NCBI RefSeq assembly: GCF_013280595.1
Contig: NZ_JAAATY010000059.1
Coordinates: forward strand, 1-36,759
Reading direction: 5' to 3'
Length of the DNA stretch: 36,759 nt
Source of the DNA: Kibdelosporangium persicum
GTDB taxonomy: Bacteria; Actinomycetota; Actinomycetes; Mycobacteriales; Pseudonocardiaceae
The position numbers and the translations under genes are program-made. Each line of letters opens with the position of its first letter. Position 1 is the stretch's first letter. Below the pieces are notes generated by a model. The model worked only from the letters and a program-made list of their open reading frames with translations. It did no database searches and was not told where the DNA came from. Shown here in pieces: positions 1 to 6,910 of the stretch.

Positions 1-203
1 GCAAAGTCGAACGCTACAACCGGATCCTGGCCGAAGAATTCCTCTACGCCCGCACCTGGACCAGCGAACAACAACGCACAACCGCCCTCACGGTCTGGAA
101 TGTGCACTACAACTACCATCGACCCCACACTGCCGCCGGAAACCAGCCACCAGCCACCCGGCTGCGCGCCGGCGTCACCAACGTCATGGCCTCATACACC
201 TAG
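1..203 (+). pseudogene. IS481/IS3-type transposase, C-terminal end (cut by window edge)
   Basis: The frame open from base 3 to the TAG at 201-203 encodes about 66 residues typical of the end of a DDE integrase-core transposase. It begins KVERYNRILAEEF and contains the motif YNYHRPHTAAG, where the last acidic residue of the catalytic triad lies just upstream of an N-Y-x-R-P-H segment. It would cut and join the ends of its insertion sequence. The 5' part lies outside the window, so I cannot tell an intact element from a remnant. The element's right terminal inverted repeat should lie just after the stop (about 204-225). That stretch also holds the stop codon of the neighbouring dehydrogenase gene, so the insertion may have set or trimmed that gene's C-terminus. 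Confidence 0.8.
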
Positions 204-219
204 TCATGACTTGCCAGAC

Positions 220-1179
220 TCACCCCGTCCCTTCACGGGCAAAGTTCGGTTCCGCCGCTTCCAGTCGCGGTACCGGGATGCCCAACCGTCGTGCTTCGGC
301 CAGGGTGTCCCGGCAGACCTCACGCGGCTCCTCGGCGTCGGGGTCGGAGTGCGCCTCGAAATTCACGCGCAGCGGCGTGACATGAGCAGTCAGCCAGGCG
401 AGCACGGGCGCCATCAGCCAGGTGGGCGCCCGGAACAGCAGCACACCGCCCCGGTGACGTCGCAGGTCGATGCCGCGAGCCTGGAGGAGTGGCAGCAGTT
501 CGCGGCCAGTCAGCAGCGCCTCGCGGAAGTCGCTCGTCGACCCGGCCAGCTTGGACAGCGATCCCAGCCTCAAGCCCTGCGAGAACAGGCCGGCATCCGA
601 CACGAAATGGACCCACAGCCAGCCGCGGAAGTCAGGCCGCTCCTTGGGCCGGAACCCGGCCTCGCGAAACGCCCGGCGCACGGCCCGCTCCCGGTCGGTC
701 GGGGGCTGGCCGAGGGTGCCGAAGACGACCGACGGCAGCATCCCCCCACGGAGCACGCCGTCCGCGCCGAAACCGCCACCGGCCTGGGGAAAACCCCAGG
801 CGATCTGGTCGGCAGGGAGTGCGCCGATCGCGGCAGGCGGCTCGGTCCAGATGTTGCCGAAGACCAGCACCGTGGCCTGGCCGACACGCGGGGACAGGAA
901 GGCCGTCGCCTCCGGGAGGCGGTGGTGCGGCACGCTGAGCACGATCAGGTCGAAGTCGTGGTCCGGCTCCAGCGCCTCGCGGTAGCGCACCGGCCACTTC
1001 TCGACGACGCGCTTCCCCCACACCCGGCGCCGCGTATCGATCAGGTCGAGGTCCACTGCGTCCCCGTACGTGGCCGCGCGGCCCGGCCGGACGTAGAACT
1101 CGACGTCGTGTCCCGCGGATTGCAGGGCCCAGCCGTAGACGGTGGCGATCACGCCTCGGCCGAACATCAGGATCTTCAC
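220..1179 (-). CDS. Ketopantoate reductase (ApbA/PanE)-like NAD(P)-dependent dehydrogenase
   Basis: A 319-residue protein starting MKILMFGRGVIATVYGWAL. This is the N-terminal Rossmann dinucleotide-binding motif (GxGxxG-like, about residues 7-12) of the ketopantoate reductase superfamily. A second typical element is the DLIVLSVPHHRL segment near residues 77-88, followed by a helical C-terminal domain. Length fits the family (about 300-340). ApbA/PanE enzymes reduce 2-ketopantoate in coenzyme A synthesis, but stand-alone actinobacterial paralogues like this usually have unknown 2-keto acid substrates, so I do not assign panE. The ATG is preceded by an AGGTG-type ribosome binding site. It is divergent from the TetR gene at 1270 across 90 bp containing an inverted repeat, so it is the probable target of that regulator. 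The stop codon lies within about 20 bp of the transposase end. Confidence 0.8.
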   Translation of the reverse strand: MKILMFGRGVIATVYGWALQSAGHDVEFYVRPGRAATYGDAVDLDLIDTRRRVWGKRVVEKWPVRYREALEPDHDFDLIVLSVPHHRLPEATAFLSPRVGQATVLVFGNIWTEPPAAIGALPADQIAWGFPQAGGGFGADGVLRGGMLPSVVFGTLGQPPTDRERAVRRAFREAGFRPKERPDFRGWLWVHFVSDAGLFSQGLRLGSLSKLAGSTSDFREALLTGRELLPLLQARGIDLRRHRGGVLLFRAPTWLMAPVLAWLTAHVTPLRVNFEAHSDPDAEEPREVCRDTLAEARRLGIPVPRLEAAEPNFAREGTG

Positions 1180-1269
1180 GCTGCACCTCGTGGGGTACGA
1201 TTGAATTGGAGACTATCTCCACTTTTCAACTTACGGAGGTCATCTCCACTTGTCAACGCGAGGTGCTGC
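1180..1269. promoter_or_regulatory. Divergent promoter with TetR-type operator
   Basis: The 90-bp gap between the divergent dehydrogenase and TetR genes carries a perfect inverted repeat, TGGAGA-CTA-TCTCCA, at 1207-1221. A related half-palindrome (GGAGGTCATCTCC, one mismatch between arms) lies at 1236-1248. The two are part of a 16-bp direct repeat, ATCTCCACTTnTCAAC, at 1215-1230 and 1242-1257 (27 bp apart, one mismatch). Paired palindromic sites between a TetR gene and its divergent target are the usual autoregulatory arrangement. Binding by the adjacent TetR is inference. Confidence 0.7.
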
Positions 1270-1839
1270 ATGACCGCCGACAAGCCGCTGCGGGCCGACG
1301 CCCGACGTAACCGCGATGTCCTGATCGCCAAGGCACGAGAGGTCTTCGACGCCGGCGACTTCTTCGACCTGCGCTTCGATGACTTCGCTAGCCTGGCCGG
1401 GGTGGGCACCGGCACGCTGTACCGCCACTTTCCGACCCGGGAGGCACTGGCCGAGGCGGTCTACCACGGGGAAGTCGCCGCGCTGTGCGACCGCGCCCGC
1501 CAGCTACAGGCCACGCTGCCCGCGGCGGAGGCGTTGGCGACCTTCCTACGCGGCATGGTCGACCACATAGCTGCCCACGAGGGCCTGGCCCGGACCCTGG
1601 CCACGCTCATGGCCGATCGCTCGGGTGCCCTCGCCGAGGGCAGCCGGGCGCTGGAGCAGGCTGTCACCGACCTGGTGGCCGCCGCCGTGCGGGACGGCGC
1701 CGTACGCGACGACGTGGACGCCGGTGCCGTGATGATGGCGCTGCACGGTATCGGCGCGGCCCATGACCGCCCCGGTTGGCGGGCCGAGGCCGACGATGTC
1801 ATCACCCTCGTGCTGGACGGGCTGCGCCGCCCGCTATGA
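1270..1839 (+). CDS. TetR/AcrR-family transcriptional regulator
   Basis: 189 residues from the ATG at 1270 (MTADKPLRADARRNRD). The frame stays open far upstream, but residues before this ATG show no family similarity and run across the operator and the antisense dehydrogenase, so I place the start here. The N-terminal TetR DNA-binding domain spans about residues 8-60. Its helix-turn-helix ends in the hallmark GTGTLYRHFPTREAL. The helical C-terminal half would be the ligand-binding and dimerisation domain. It most likely represses itself and the divergent dehydrogenase through the palindrome at 1207-1221. Ligand unknown. Length is normal for the family. Confidence 0.88.
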   Translation: MTADKPLRADARRNRDVLIAKAREVFDAGDFFDLRFDDFASLAGVGTGTLYRHFPTREALAEAVYHGEVAALCDRARQLQATLPAAEALATFLRGMVDHIAAHEGLARTLATLMADRSGALAEGSRALEQAVTDLVAAAVRDGAVRDDVDAGAVMMALHGIGAAHDRPGWRAEADDVITLVLDGLRRPL

Positions 1840-2269
1840 CAAGGTGCGACACGAGGTCGCATGCCGCGAGCGAAGGATCCGGTCAGCGGTACGGCGGCGA
1901 CGATGCGGTCCGGGATGGTCACGCCGGTTGCACCTGTGAAGTTTCAGGATACGTGCGAGAGCGATGAGGGCGCGGCTCCGCTCTTGTCGGAATCCGCCTG
2001 CGTCGCCGAAGGCGGGACTGGTCTAACCCTGTGGAGCAAGCTGTGGTCTGGCATGCCAGTGCACGACCAACCTCTGTACTCATTGGACGCTCCCGTGTAG
2101 ATCGCCGTGGTCGGCCCATACGCGTGTGGCCGACCTGCTCCTGCACGAACCGGGCCGGATGACCGAACTCGGTCAGATCCGCCAAGACCGGGGTGAATCC
2201 TTTCGTGGTGCCGGGGTCTCTTATGGGCGATGGTTACGTCAGGAAGGACACGTGTGATGGGTTCGCTGC
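1840..2269. other. Gene-poor gap with integrase remnant
   Basis: 430 bases between the TetR and sigma factor genes with no convincing intact gene on either strand. The only recognisable content is the recombinase remnant at about 2070-2205 on the minus strand. A hairpin (CCGCCT/AGGCGG arms, 1994-2015) is present without a T tract, and a GACCGA-AC-TCGGTC palindrome (2161-2174) lies inside the integrase remnant. Confidence 0.6.
2070..2205 (-). pseudogene. Tyrosine recombinase (phage-type integrase), frameshifted C-terminal remnant
   Basis: On the minus strand one frame reads LTEFGHPARFVQEQVGH and the next reads AYGPTTAIYTGASNEYR. Joined, they give the C-terminal signature of actinobacterial tyrosine recombinases: GH followed by TTAIYTG, which contains the catalytic tyrosine. 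The break falls right after the GH histidine codon and looks like a 2-nt insertion (CACAC where CAC would keep the frame). Upstream of LTEFG the conserved HxxR box is not recognisable, and downstream the frame decays. Only about 40 codons survive, so the protein cannot work. It marks a former integrated element or recombinase gene here and fits the transposase debris at the left edge. Confidence 0.72.
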
Positions 2270-2857
2270 GTGCGGGCGGGAGTGGACGTGGTTGACCGTG
2301 GTTGGGCAAGTGAGCAGCTCATCAAGGCCGCACAGGGTGGTGACCTGGAGTCGCTGACCGCGGTGGTGCACGGGGCTCATCCGCACGTGCGGCGCTTCGC
2401 CGGGCATCTGTGCGCATCTCCGCAGGACGCCGAGGACGCGGCGCAGGAAGCGTTGATCATCCTCTATCGCAAGATCGGTTCCTTGCGCGCCACGGCGGCG
2501 CTTGCTTCCTGGATGTTCCGGATCGTCCGGCATGAGTGCGCGCGCCGCGCCCGGCGCCTGTTCGACCACCACGACGAGGCCGGCATCGGCCTTGTGGCAT
2601 CGGCCGAAGACGAAGTCCTCAGGCGTCTGGAAGCCGAGCGCGTCGCGGAGGCGATCCGGGCGTTGCCCGACATCCAGCGCCGCGTACTGATCATGCGTGA
2701 CGTGCTGGGGCGCCCGGGACGAATGGTCGCCGAGGCGCTCGGGCTGAGCACCTCGGCGATGAAGTCCCACCTGCATCGAGCCAGGACCACGCTCCGTCTC
2801 AGCCTGCGTGACGGGGTCGAGGGTGCCCAAGATCCCCTCGACCCCACCAGCGTCTGA
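2270..2857 (+). CDS. ECF-family RNA polymerase sigma factor
   Basis: 195 residues if begun at the GTG at 2270. GTG codons at 2282 and 2288 are alternatives, and the last has a GGGAG six bases upstream. Sigma region 2 spans about residues 25-85, including the DAEDAAQEALIILYRK segment that contacts the -10 element and core polymerase. Region 4 (about 125-180) has a helix-turn-helix ending STSAMKSHLHRARTTL. There is no C-terminal extension and no adjacent anti-sigma gene. A peroxiredoxin gene starts 48 bp downstream in the same direction, so the pair looks like a small oxidative- or thiol-stress unit. That role is inferred from context. Confidence 0.87.
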   Translation: MRAGVDVVDRGWASEQLIKAAQGGDLESLTAVVHGAHPHVRRFAGHLCASPQDAEDAAQEALIILYRKIGSLRATAALASWMFRIVRHECARRARRLFDHHDEAGIGLVASAEDEVLRRLEAERVAEAIRALPDIQRRVLIMRDVLGRPGRMVAEALGLSTSAMKSHLHRARTTLRLSLRDGVEGAQDPLDPTSV

Positions 2858-2905
2858 CCCGAACCGACACCTTTCACAAACCCCGGTCCGAAGGGAAATC
2901 TCGTC

Positions 2906-3373
2906 ATGCTCAAAGCAGGATCACCCGCACCGCGGATGGTGCTGGAAGACACCACTGGGCAGACCGTCCGCCTGTCCGACTACCAGGGCAAGCACGCCGT
3001 GCTGCTCTTCTTCATGCGATCAACGTCGTGTCCGGTCTGCAACCGGCATGTCCGCGATCTCGTCAACCGCGGTGAGGAACTGGCGGCCGACAACGTCGCC
3101 GTCCTTGTCGCGGTCCCGGAGGATCGCGAGCAGGCGGCCACGTGGAAGGCGAAACACCAGATCCCGTTCCCCGTTCTCACCGGCCGCCGCGAGAGCCCAC
3201 ACGAGATGATCGGTCTGGGCAGGAAGGTCTTCGGTTCGATGCAGCAGTCCGGCAGCCTCCTCATCGACCGCCAGGGCATCATCCGCCACGCTCACGGCGC
3301 CACCATGCCCACCAGCAGCTACGACAAGAAGGGAATCACCGCCGCCATCGCATCCCTGCGCGCCCAGGCCTGA
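2906..3373 (+). CDS. Peroxiredoxin / AhpC-TSA thioredoxin-fold protein
   Basis: 155 residues with a thioredoxin-like fold of the AhpC/TSA (redoxin) class. The core reads FFMRSTSCPVCNRHV, placing the presumed peroxidatic Cys42 and a second Cys45 in a CxxC pair. The resolving cysteine could therefore be Cys45, unlike classical 2-Cys enzymes where it is far downstream. The later SGSLLIDRQGIIRHAH strand is typical of the family. It would reduce peroxides, or act as a thiol reductase, in the cytoplasm, since no signal peptide is seen. An AAGGGAA ribosome binding site precedes the ATG. It follows the ECF sigma gene and is probably cotranscribed with it. Confidence 0.85.
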   Translation: MLKAGSPAPRMVLEDTTGQTVRLSDYQGKHAVLLFFMRSTSCPVCNRHVRDLVNRGEELAADNVAVLVAVPEDREQAATWKAKHQIPFPVLTGRRESPHEMIGLGRKVFGSMQQSGSLLIDRQGIIRHAHGATMPTSSYDKKGITAAIASLRAQA

Positions 3374-3387
3374 CCAGGGCTGCCGCG

Positions 3388-3852
3388 TCAGCTCACGGCC
3401 TTCTTGACGAGGATGGCGATCGTCTTTTCGGCTTTGTCGCTCAGCTCGGTCACGGCGTAGGACGTAGGCCACAAGCCGCTGTCGTCGTCGAGGTTTGCTT
3501 CGGTGGTGAAGCCGAAGGTCGAGTAACGCTCTTTGTCGACGTGCCCGCTACGGAAGAAGCACACGACCTTCCCTTTCCTGGCGTAGGCCGGCTGTCCGTA
3601 CCACAGCTTCGGCGACAACTCTGGGGCGTTGGTGGTGACGATGGCGTGGATGCGTTCGGCTACCGCGCGGTCCGGCGCCTCCATCTCCGCGATCTTCGAC
3701 AGCACGTCGAGTTCGGCGGCGGCGGCCTTGTTGCCACGACCACGGTTCGCCTCCTTCTTGAGTTCCGCGGCGCGCTCCTTCATGGCAGCACGTTCTTCCT
3801 CGGAGAAGCCGTCCGTGCTCTTCTTGCCCTTCGCGTTGGTGTTCGCGCTCAT
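3388..3852 (-). CDS. DUF1801 (YdhG-like) protein
   Basis: 154 residues from the ATG at 3852, chosen because an AGGAGGAG ribosome binding site (complement of 3861-3868) lies at proper distance; the frame extends further without similarity. The first 50 residues are Lys/Glu/Ala-rich and probably helical (SEEERAAMKERAAELKKEA). The rest resembles the DUF1801 / iron-chaperone YdhG fold: a basic residue-rich pocket region with PKLWYGQPAYARKGKVVCFF, then a GFTTEANLDDDSGLWPTSYAV segment. Molecular function is unknown; the iron-chaperone label comes from distant homologues. It is convergent with the peroxiredoxin gene, 14 bp away. Confidence 0.72.
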   Translation of the reverse strand: MSANTNAKGKKSTDGFSEEERAAMKERAAELKKEANRGRGNKAAAAELDVLSKIAEMEAPDRAVAERIHAIVTTNAPELSPKLWYGQPAYARKGKVVCFFRSGHVDKERYSTFGFTTEANLDDDSGLWPTSYAVTELSDKAEKTIAILVKKAVS

Positions 3853-3928
3853 CCCTGCCACTCCTCCTGGGCGTGATCGGTGTGAAGTGCTTTCGACGCT
3901 AGCCGTAGTGATCCACCTGGCGCTTCTC

Positions 3929-3982
3929 GGTTCCTGATCGGTTCGTATCCGGCCAGGCAGGTGACCAGACCGGTCAGGAATC
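3929..3982. repeat. Imperfect 13-bp inverted repeat upstream of the DUF1801 gene
   Basis: GGTTCCTGATCGG (3929-3941) faces CCGGTCAGGAATC (3970-3982). The arms match at 11 of 13 positions across a 28-bp spacer. It lies between the DUF1801 start and the VOC remnant, so it could be an operator, a hairpin or the scar of an insertion. No function can be assigned. Confidence 0.4.
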
Positions 3983-4023
3983 AAGAAGCCCGCGCCCGGT
4001 GGCGCTGCTTAGTGTGATGGGAC

Positions 4024-4162
4024 AGGAACATCCCCACTCACCACGCCTTCCTCCCGCACACCGACCGGCGAAGCCGCTCCGGGTTTCACCGCGACACCCT
4101 GGGCTTCGAGGTCCGCGACGACGTCGGCTACGAAGACATGGAGCTACCCGATGGCGCTCTCC
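4024..4162 (+). pseudogene. VOC (glyoxalase/bleomycin-resistance) family, N-terminal remnant
   Basis: One frame reads FLPHTDRRSRSGFHRDTLGFEVRDDVGYEDMEL. This closely follows the usual start of VOC-fold proteins (a FLPH-D-P-A-S-x-x-F-Y-x-D-x-L-G-F-E-V-R-x-D-V-G-Y pattern). The similarity stops about 10 codons after the start codon of the next VOC gene, and no domain core follows. It is therefore an N-terminal fragment overlapping the 5' end of the intact two-domain VOC gene, probably left by deletion or recombination between related VOC genes. Confidence 0.6.
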
Positions 4163-4954
4163 CTCGACATCATCACTATCGGTGTACCGCAGGTAGAAGC
4201 CGCATGCGCCTTCTACACGTCCGCGTTCTCCTCCGCGGCCACTGACCACGGCCACACCGCCAGCCTGGACCTTCACGGCACCGGACAGCTCGCCCTGCAC
4301 CAGATCGACGCACTCGCCGCCGACGCCGACACGAGCCCGGTGACCTCGGGCTTCCGTGGCTACGTCCTGTCATCCATCGTCAACCAGCCCGCCGAGGTCA
4401 AGGCCCTCCTCGACGCCGCCACCGCCCACGGTGCGACGGTCATCAAGCCGGCGAAGAAGGCGCTTTTCGGCGAGTTCACCGCCGTCTATCAGGCGCCGGA
4501 CGGGGCCGTCTGGAAGCTGGCTGCCGCCTCCAAAAAGGACACGGATCTGGTCCCCGACCCTCCGAGGCCGACCGAGACCGCCCTTTTCCTCGGTGTCGCC
4601 AAACCGAAGGCGTCCAAGACGTTCTACGAGACGCTGGGCATGAGCGTTGACCGCGACTACGGCGACAAGTTCATCGACTTCACCATCGCCGACGGCGTGT
4701 GCCGGTTGGGGCTGCTGCCACGCAAAGCCCTCGCCAAGGACGCCGGTGTCGACGAGCACGGCGACGGCTTCTCCGCGCTCGTCCTCACACACACCGCCGC
4801 TTCCCGTGACGACGTCGACACTCTTCTCGCCGCCGCGGACTCTGCCGGCGGCCGGGTCACCGCCGAGGCAACCCAGACCGGCCAAGGCGACTACGCCGGG
4901 CACTTCACCGACCCCGACGGCTACCACTGGAGAATCACCACACACGACCGGTAG
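4151..4954 (+). CDS. Two-domain VOC family protein (glyoxalase/bleomycin-resistance fold)
   Basis: 267 residues comprising two VOC modules. The first (about 1-125) starts SLDIITIGVPQVEAACAFYTSAF and ends GEFTAVYQAPDGAVWKLA. The second (about 140-267) contains TALFLGVAKPKASKTFYETLGM and ends DYAGHFTDPDGYHWRIT. The paired betaalphabetabetabeta repeats form the metal-binding barrel of glyoxalase I, extradiol dioxygenases and bleomycin-resistance proteins. In actinobacteria such two-module proteins are mostly uncharacterised, with detoxification or antibiotic binding as options, so the substrate is unknown. The 5' end overlaps a broken VOC fragment in another frame. Confidence 0.8.
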   Translation: MALSLDIITIGVPQVEAACAFYTSAFSSAATDHGHTASLDLHGTGQLALHQIDALAADADTSPVTSGFRGYVLSSIVNQPAEVKALLDAATAHGATVIKPAKKALFGEFTAVYQAPDGAVWKLAAASKKDTDLVPDPPRPTETALFLGVAKPKASKTFYETLGMSVDRDYGDKFIDFTIADGVCRLGLLPRKALAKDAGVDEHGDGFSALVLTHTAASRDDVDTLLAAADSAGGRVTAEATQTGQGDYAGHFTDPDGYHWRITTHDR

Positions 4955-5048
4955 GTGCGCACCCCCAACGCGACTGCCTATCCGAACCGCGCGCTCACGG
5001 TAGCGACGCCATTCAAGTCGATGACGTCGCTGGACCTCTTGATATCCG

Positions 5049-5822
5049 TCAGAAGCCGGGGAAAACGCGACGCAGGTCGTCGAGGGTGATGCTGCCGTCG
5101 ATGGTGACGCCGTTGTCGTACGGGGCCTTGAGACGACCGCTGATCAGCCGGACGAACGCTTCCGGCGGGCCGTTGAACGTCGCGGACGGTGACTCGAGAC
5201 GGTCGACCACGGTGACCGCGTCATCGATCACCAGACCGGCGCCGGGGACCGCGATCGACACCGGGCCGGCGAGCTCGGCCGGTTTCGCGAGGAAACCCAG
5301 CATGAAAGCCACGGGCCCGGTCAGCAGGTCGACGAGTACCGCGGCCGAGTCGGCGTCCACTCCGGCCTGCGCGTCGAACGCCACGCGCACGTCCCACGAA
5401 TGGTTGGCCACCTCGTTGAGCCGCATGCCCAGGGCGGTCACCAGCGGAACCGGCTCCGGCAGGAAACCGAGGTCGACGATCAGCGACGAGCGCTGCTCGG
5501 GCGTGAGCGCCTCGACCGTGTCGAGCCACCGGCTGTTGTATTCCAGGAAGCCCTCGGCCTGTGCTCGCGGCGCGGACGCGTCCCAACGGGCCCAGATCGT
5601 CTGGTTGTCCTCGGCCGTTACGGCCTCTCCGGCCGCCCGCGCAATCGGCGCTCGGCCGATCTCCGCACCGCTCCCGAGGTGGGAAAGGACCTGGGCGACG
5701 GTCCATTCCGCGGCGCCGCTCGGGGCGGCCAACTGGTCGTCGGTCAGGGTGCGCACGAGACCGGCAAGCGTCTCATGCTCAGCGCGAAGTGCAGTGATCG
5801 TGCGGTCCACGAGTTGGCTCAT
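5049..5822 (-). CDS. Maleylpyruvate isomerase-fold (TIGR03083-like, DinB-fold) protein
   Basis: 257 residues from the ATG at 5822 (MSQLVDRTITALRAEHETL), chosen because GGGAG precedes it and residues further upstream lack similarity. The N-terminal half is the mycothiol-dependent maleylpyruvate isomerase N-domain (DinB-like four-helix bundle): LTDDQLAAPSGAAEWTVAQVLSHL with the first metal-ligand histidine, and a later RLNEVANHSWDVRVAF with the second His. The C-terminal part (about 165-257) is an SCP2/MDMPI C-domain-like region. The family uses mycothiol or binds metal; most members have unknown substrates. It is convergent with the VOC gene. Confidence 0.8.
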   Translation of the reverse strand: MSQLVDRTITALRAEHETLAGLVRTLTDDQLAAPSGAAEWTVAQVLSHLGSGAEIGRAPIARAAGEAVTAEDNQTIWARWDASAPRAQAEGFLEYNSRWLDTVEALTPEQRSSLIVDLGFLPEPVPLVTALGMRLNEVANHSWDVRVAFDAQAGVDADSAAVLVDLLTGPVAFMLGFLAKPAELAGPVSIAVPGAGLVIDDAVTVVDRLESPSATFNGPPEAFVRLISGRLKAPYDNGVTIDGSITLDDLRRVFPGF

Positions 5823-5980
5823 GCCACGCCCAACTCCCGGACGGACGCATCTGTTCCCCCGATCCATGGTCCGTGCCCGGCGCAGCGAGGACGATGTGCG
5901 GACAGCGCCGACGCATCCTGCGTGGACGGACTCGACGCGCCTGTGCTCTTGGGCGGCCTGCGATCGTGACGGCTGGCGGT

Positions 5981-6835
5981 CTATGGGGCGGGCACTGTCT
6001 TGGTGGTCTGTGGCACCGGGAATGGCCCACGCTGTGGGTTCAACAGCCCGTCGAGCAGTCGCTGTAGTCCGAAGTCGAACCAGGTGTCCAAGTTCGCGTC
6101 CGTGTGCGCCGGGTCGATGCGCCGGGCGGCGGCCAGCCACGGGCGGTGCTGTGTACGGCCGGTGTTCTCCAAGCGGTTGAGCGTCGTCGACCACCAGGCG
6201 CGGTAGGTGGTGTCAGCGGTCTCGCGTTCGATGAGCAGGGCCATGCCTTGGATGTAGCCGCCGAGCGCGAGGTACGCGGCGAAGGCGTCGCTGGGGTCGT
6301 ACCCGGCGTGGGTCAGCGCCTCCACGGTGCGGTCGACCATCGACAGCACCGCGGGGCCGGTGGGCGGCTGGCCGGTGGCAAGGATCGCGAGCAACCACGG
6401 GTGGTGGCGGTACATCGTCCACTCGTCGCGGGCGAGCCGCTCCAGGCGGGCACGCGGGTCCGCCGGTGCCTTTCGGTGCGGCATGCGTCCGTTGATGACG
6501 TTCTCGGCCATCCCGGCGAGCAGGTCAGCCCGGTTCCGCACGCAGCGGTAGAGGGCGTGCGCGGGAATTCCGGCGCGTTCCGCCAGGGTACGCATGGAGA
6601 CGGCGTCCAGGCCCGCGGCGTCTGCCATTTCGACCGCGAGGCGGACCAGCCGGTCGCGAGGGTCGCCGGTACCGGATGCCACGAGGGAACCCGTGAGCCG
6701 GCGGCGTTGCGCCGCCGGGCCGTGGTCGCGGCGCCGCCGGTACGCCCGCGCCTGACACGCACGCGAGCAGTACCGCCGCGGCCGGCCCCGCCTCCGGCCG
6801 GGTGGCAACGGGCCACCGCACTCGGCACACGACAT
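5981..6835 (-). CDS. TetR-family regulator with N-terminal CxxC-CxxxC (zinc-ribbon-like) extension
   Basis: 284 residues. The first 35 residues hold Cys3, Cys6, Cys23 and Cys27 with many arginines (CAEC ... YCSRAC), as in a small zinc ribbon. A TetR helix-turn-helix follows at about residues 60-110 (MRTLAERAGIPAHALYRCVRNRADLL). The C-terminal domain is the TetR_C type with conserved LARDEWTMYRHHPWLLAI. TetR proteins normally lack the Cys cluster, so it may add metal or redox sensing or extra DNA contacts. The ATG at 6835 includes that cluster. The gene is divergent from the FAD oxidase at 6911, with a perfect inverted repeat between them, and is probably its repressor. Confidence 0.85.
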   Translation of the reverse strand: MSCAECGGPLPPGRRRGRPRRYCSRACQARAYRRRRDHGPAAQRRRLTGSLVASGTGDPRDRLVRLAVEMADAAGLDAVSMRTLAERAGIPAHALYRCVRNRADLLAGMAENVINGRMPHRKAPADPRARLERLARDEWTMYRHHPWLLAILATGQPPTGPAVLSMVDRTVEALTHAGYDPSDAFAAYLALGGYIQGMALLIERETADTTYRAWWSTTLNRLENTGRTQHRPWLAAARRIDPAHTDANLDTWFDFGLQRLLDGLLNPQRGPFPVPQTTKTVPAP

Positions 6836-6910
6836 CAGGCTCCTTTCGTCACAAGACTTCGTGTGACGAATTTACTCGCCGCGGACCGGCCGGCACCGCA
6901 GGCTCGGGGC
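6836..6910. promoter_or_regulatory. Divergent promoter with perfect 9-bp inverted repeat operator
   Basis: The gap between the TetR gene and the FAD oxidase holds TTCGTCACA (6845-6853) and TGTGACGAA (6862-6870). These are perfect 9-bp arms around an 8-bp spacer. The size and position fit a TetR dimer site that would block both promoters. The same element could form a hairpin in either transcript, but there is no T tract, so an operator is the better reading. Confidence 0.75.

Noticed and set aside
100-1269. Long plus-strand frame continuous with the TetR gene upstream of 1270
   Set aside because: It runs antisense to the dehydrogenase and through the operator region; TetR similarity begins only at the ATG at 1270.
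6104-6910. Open frame upstream of the FAD oxidase
   Set aside because: It lies antisense to the TetR gene; the Tat signal begins at the ATG at 6911, which sets the start.
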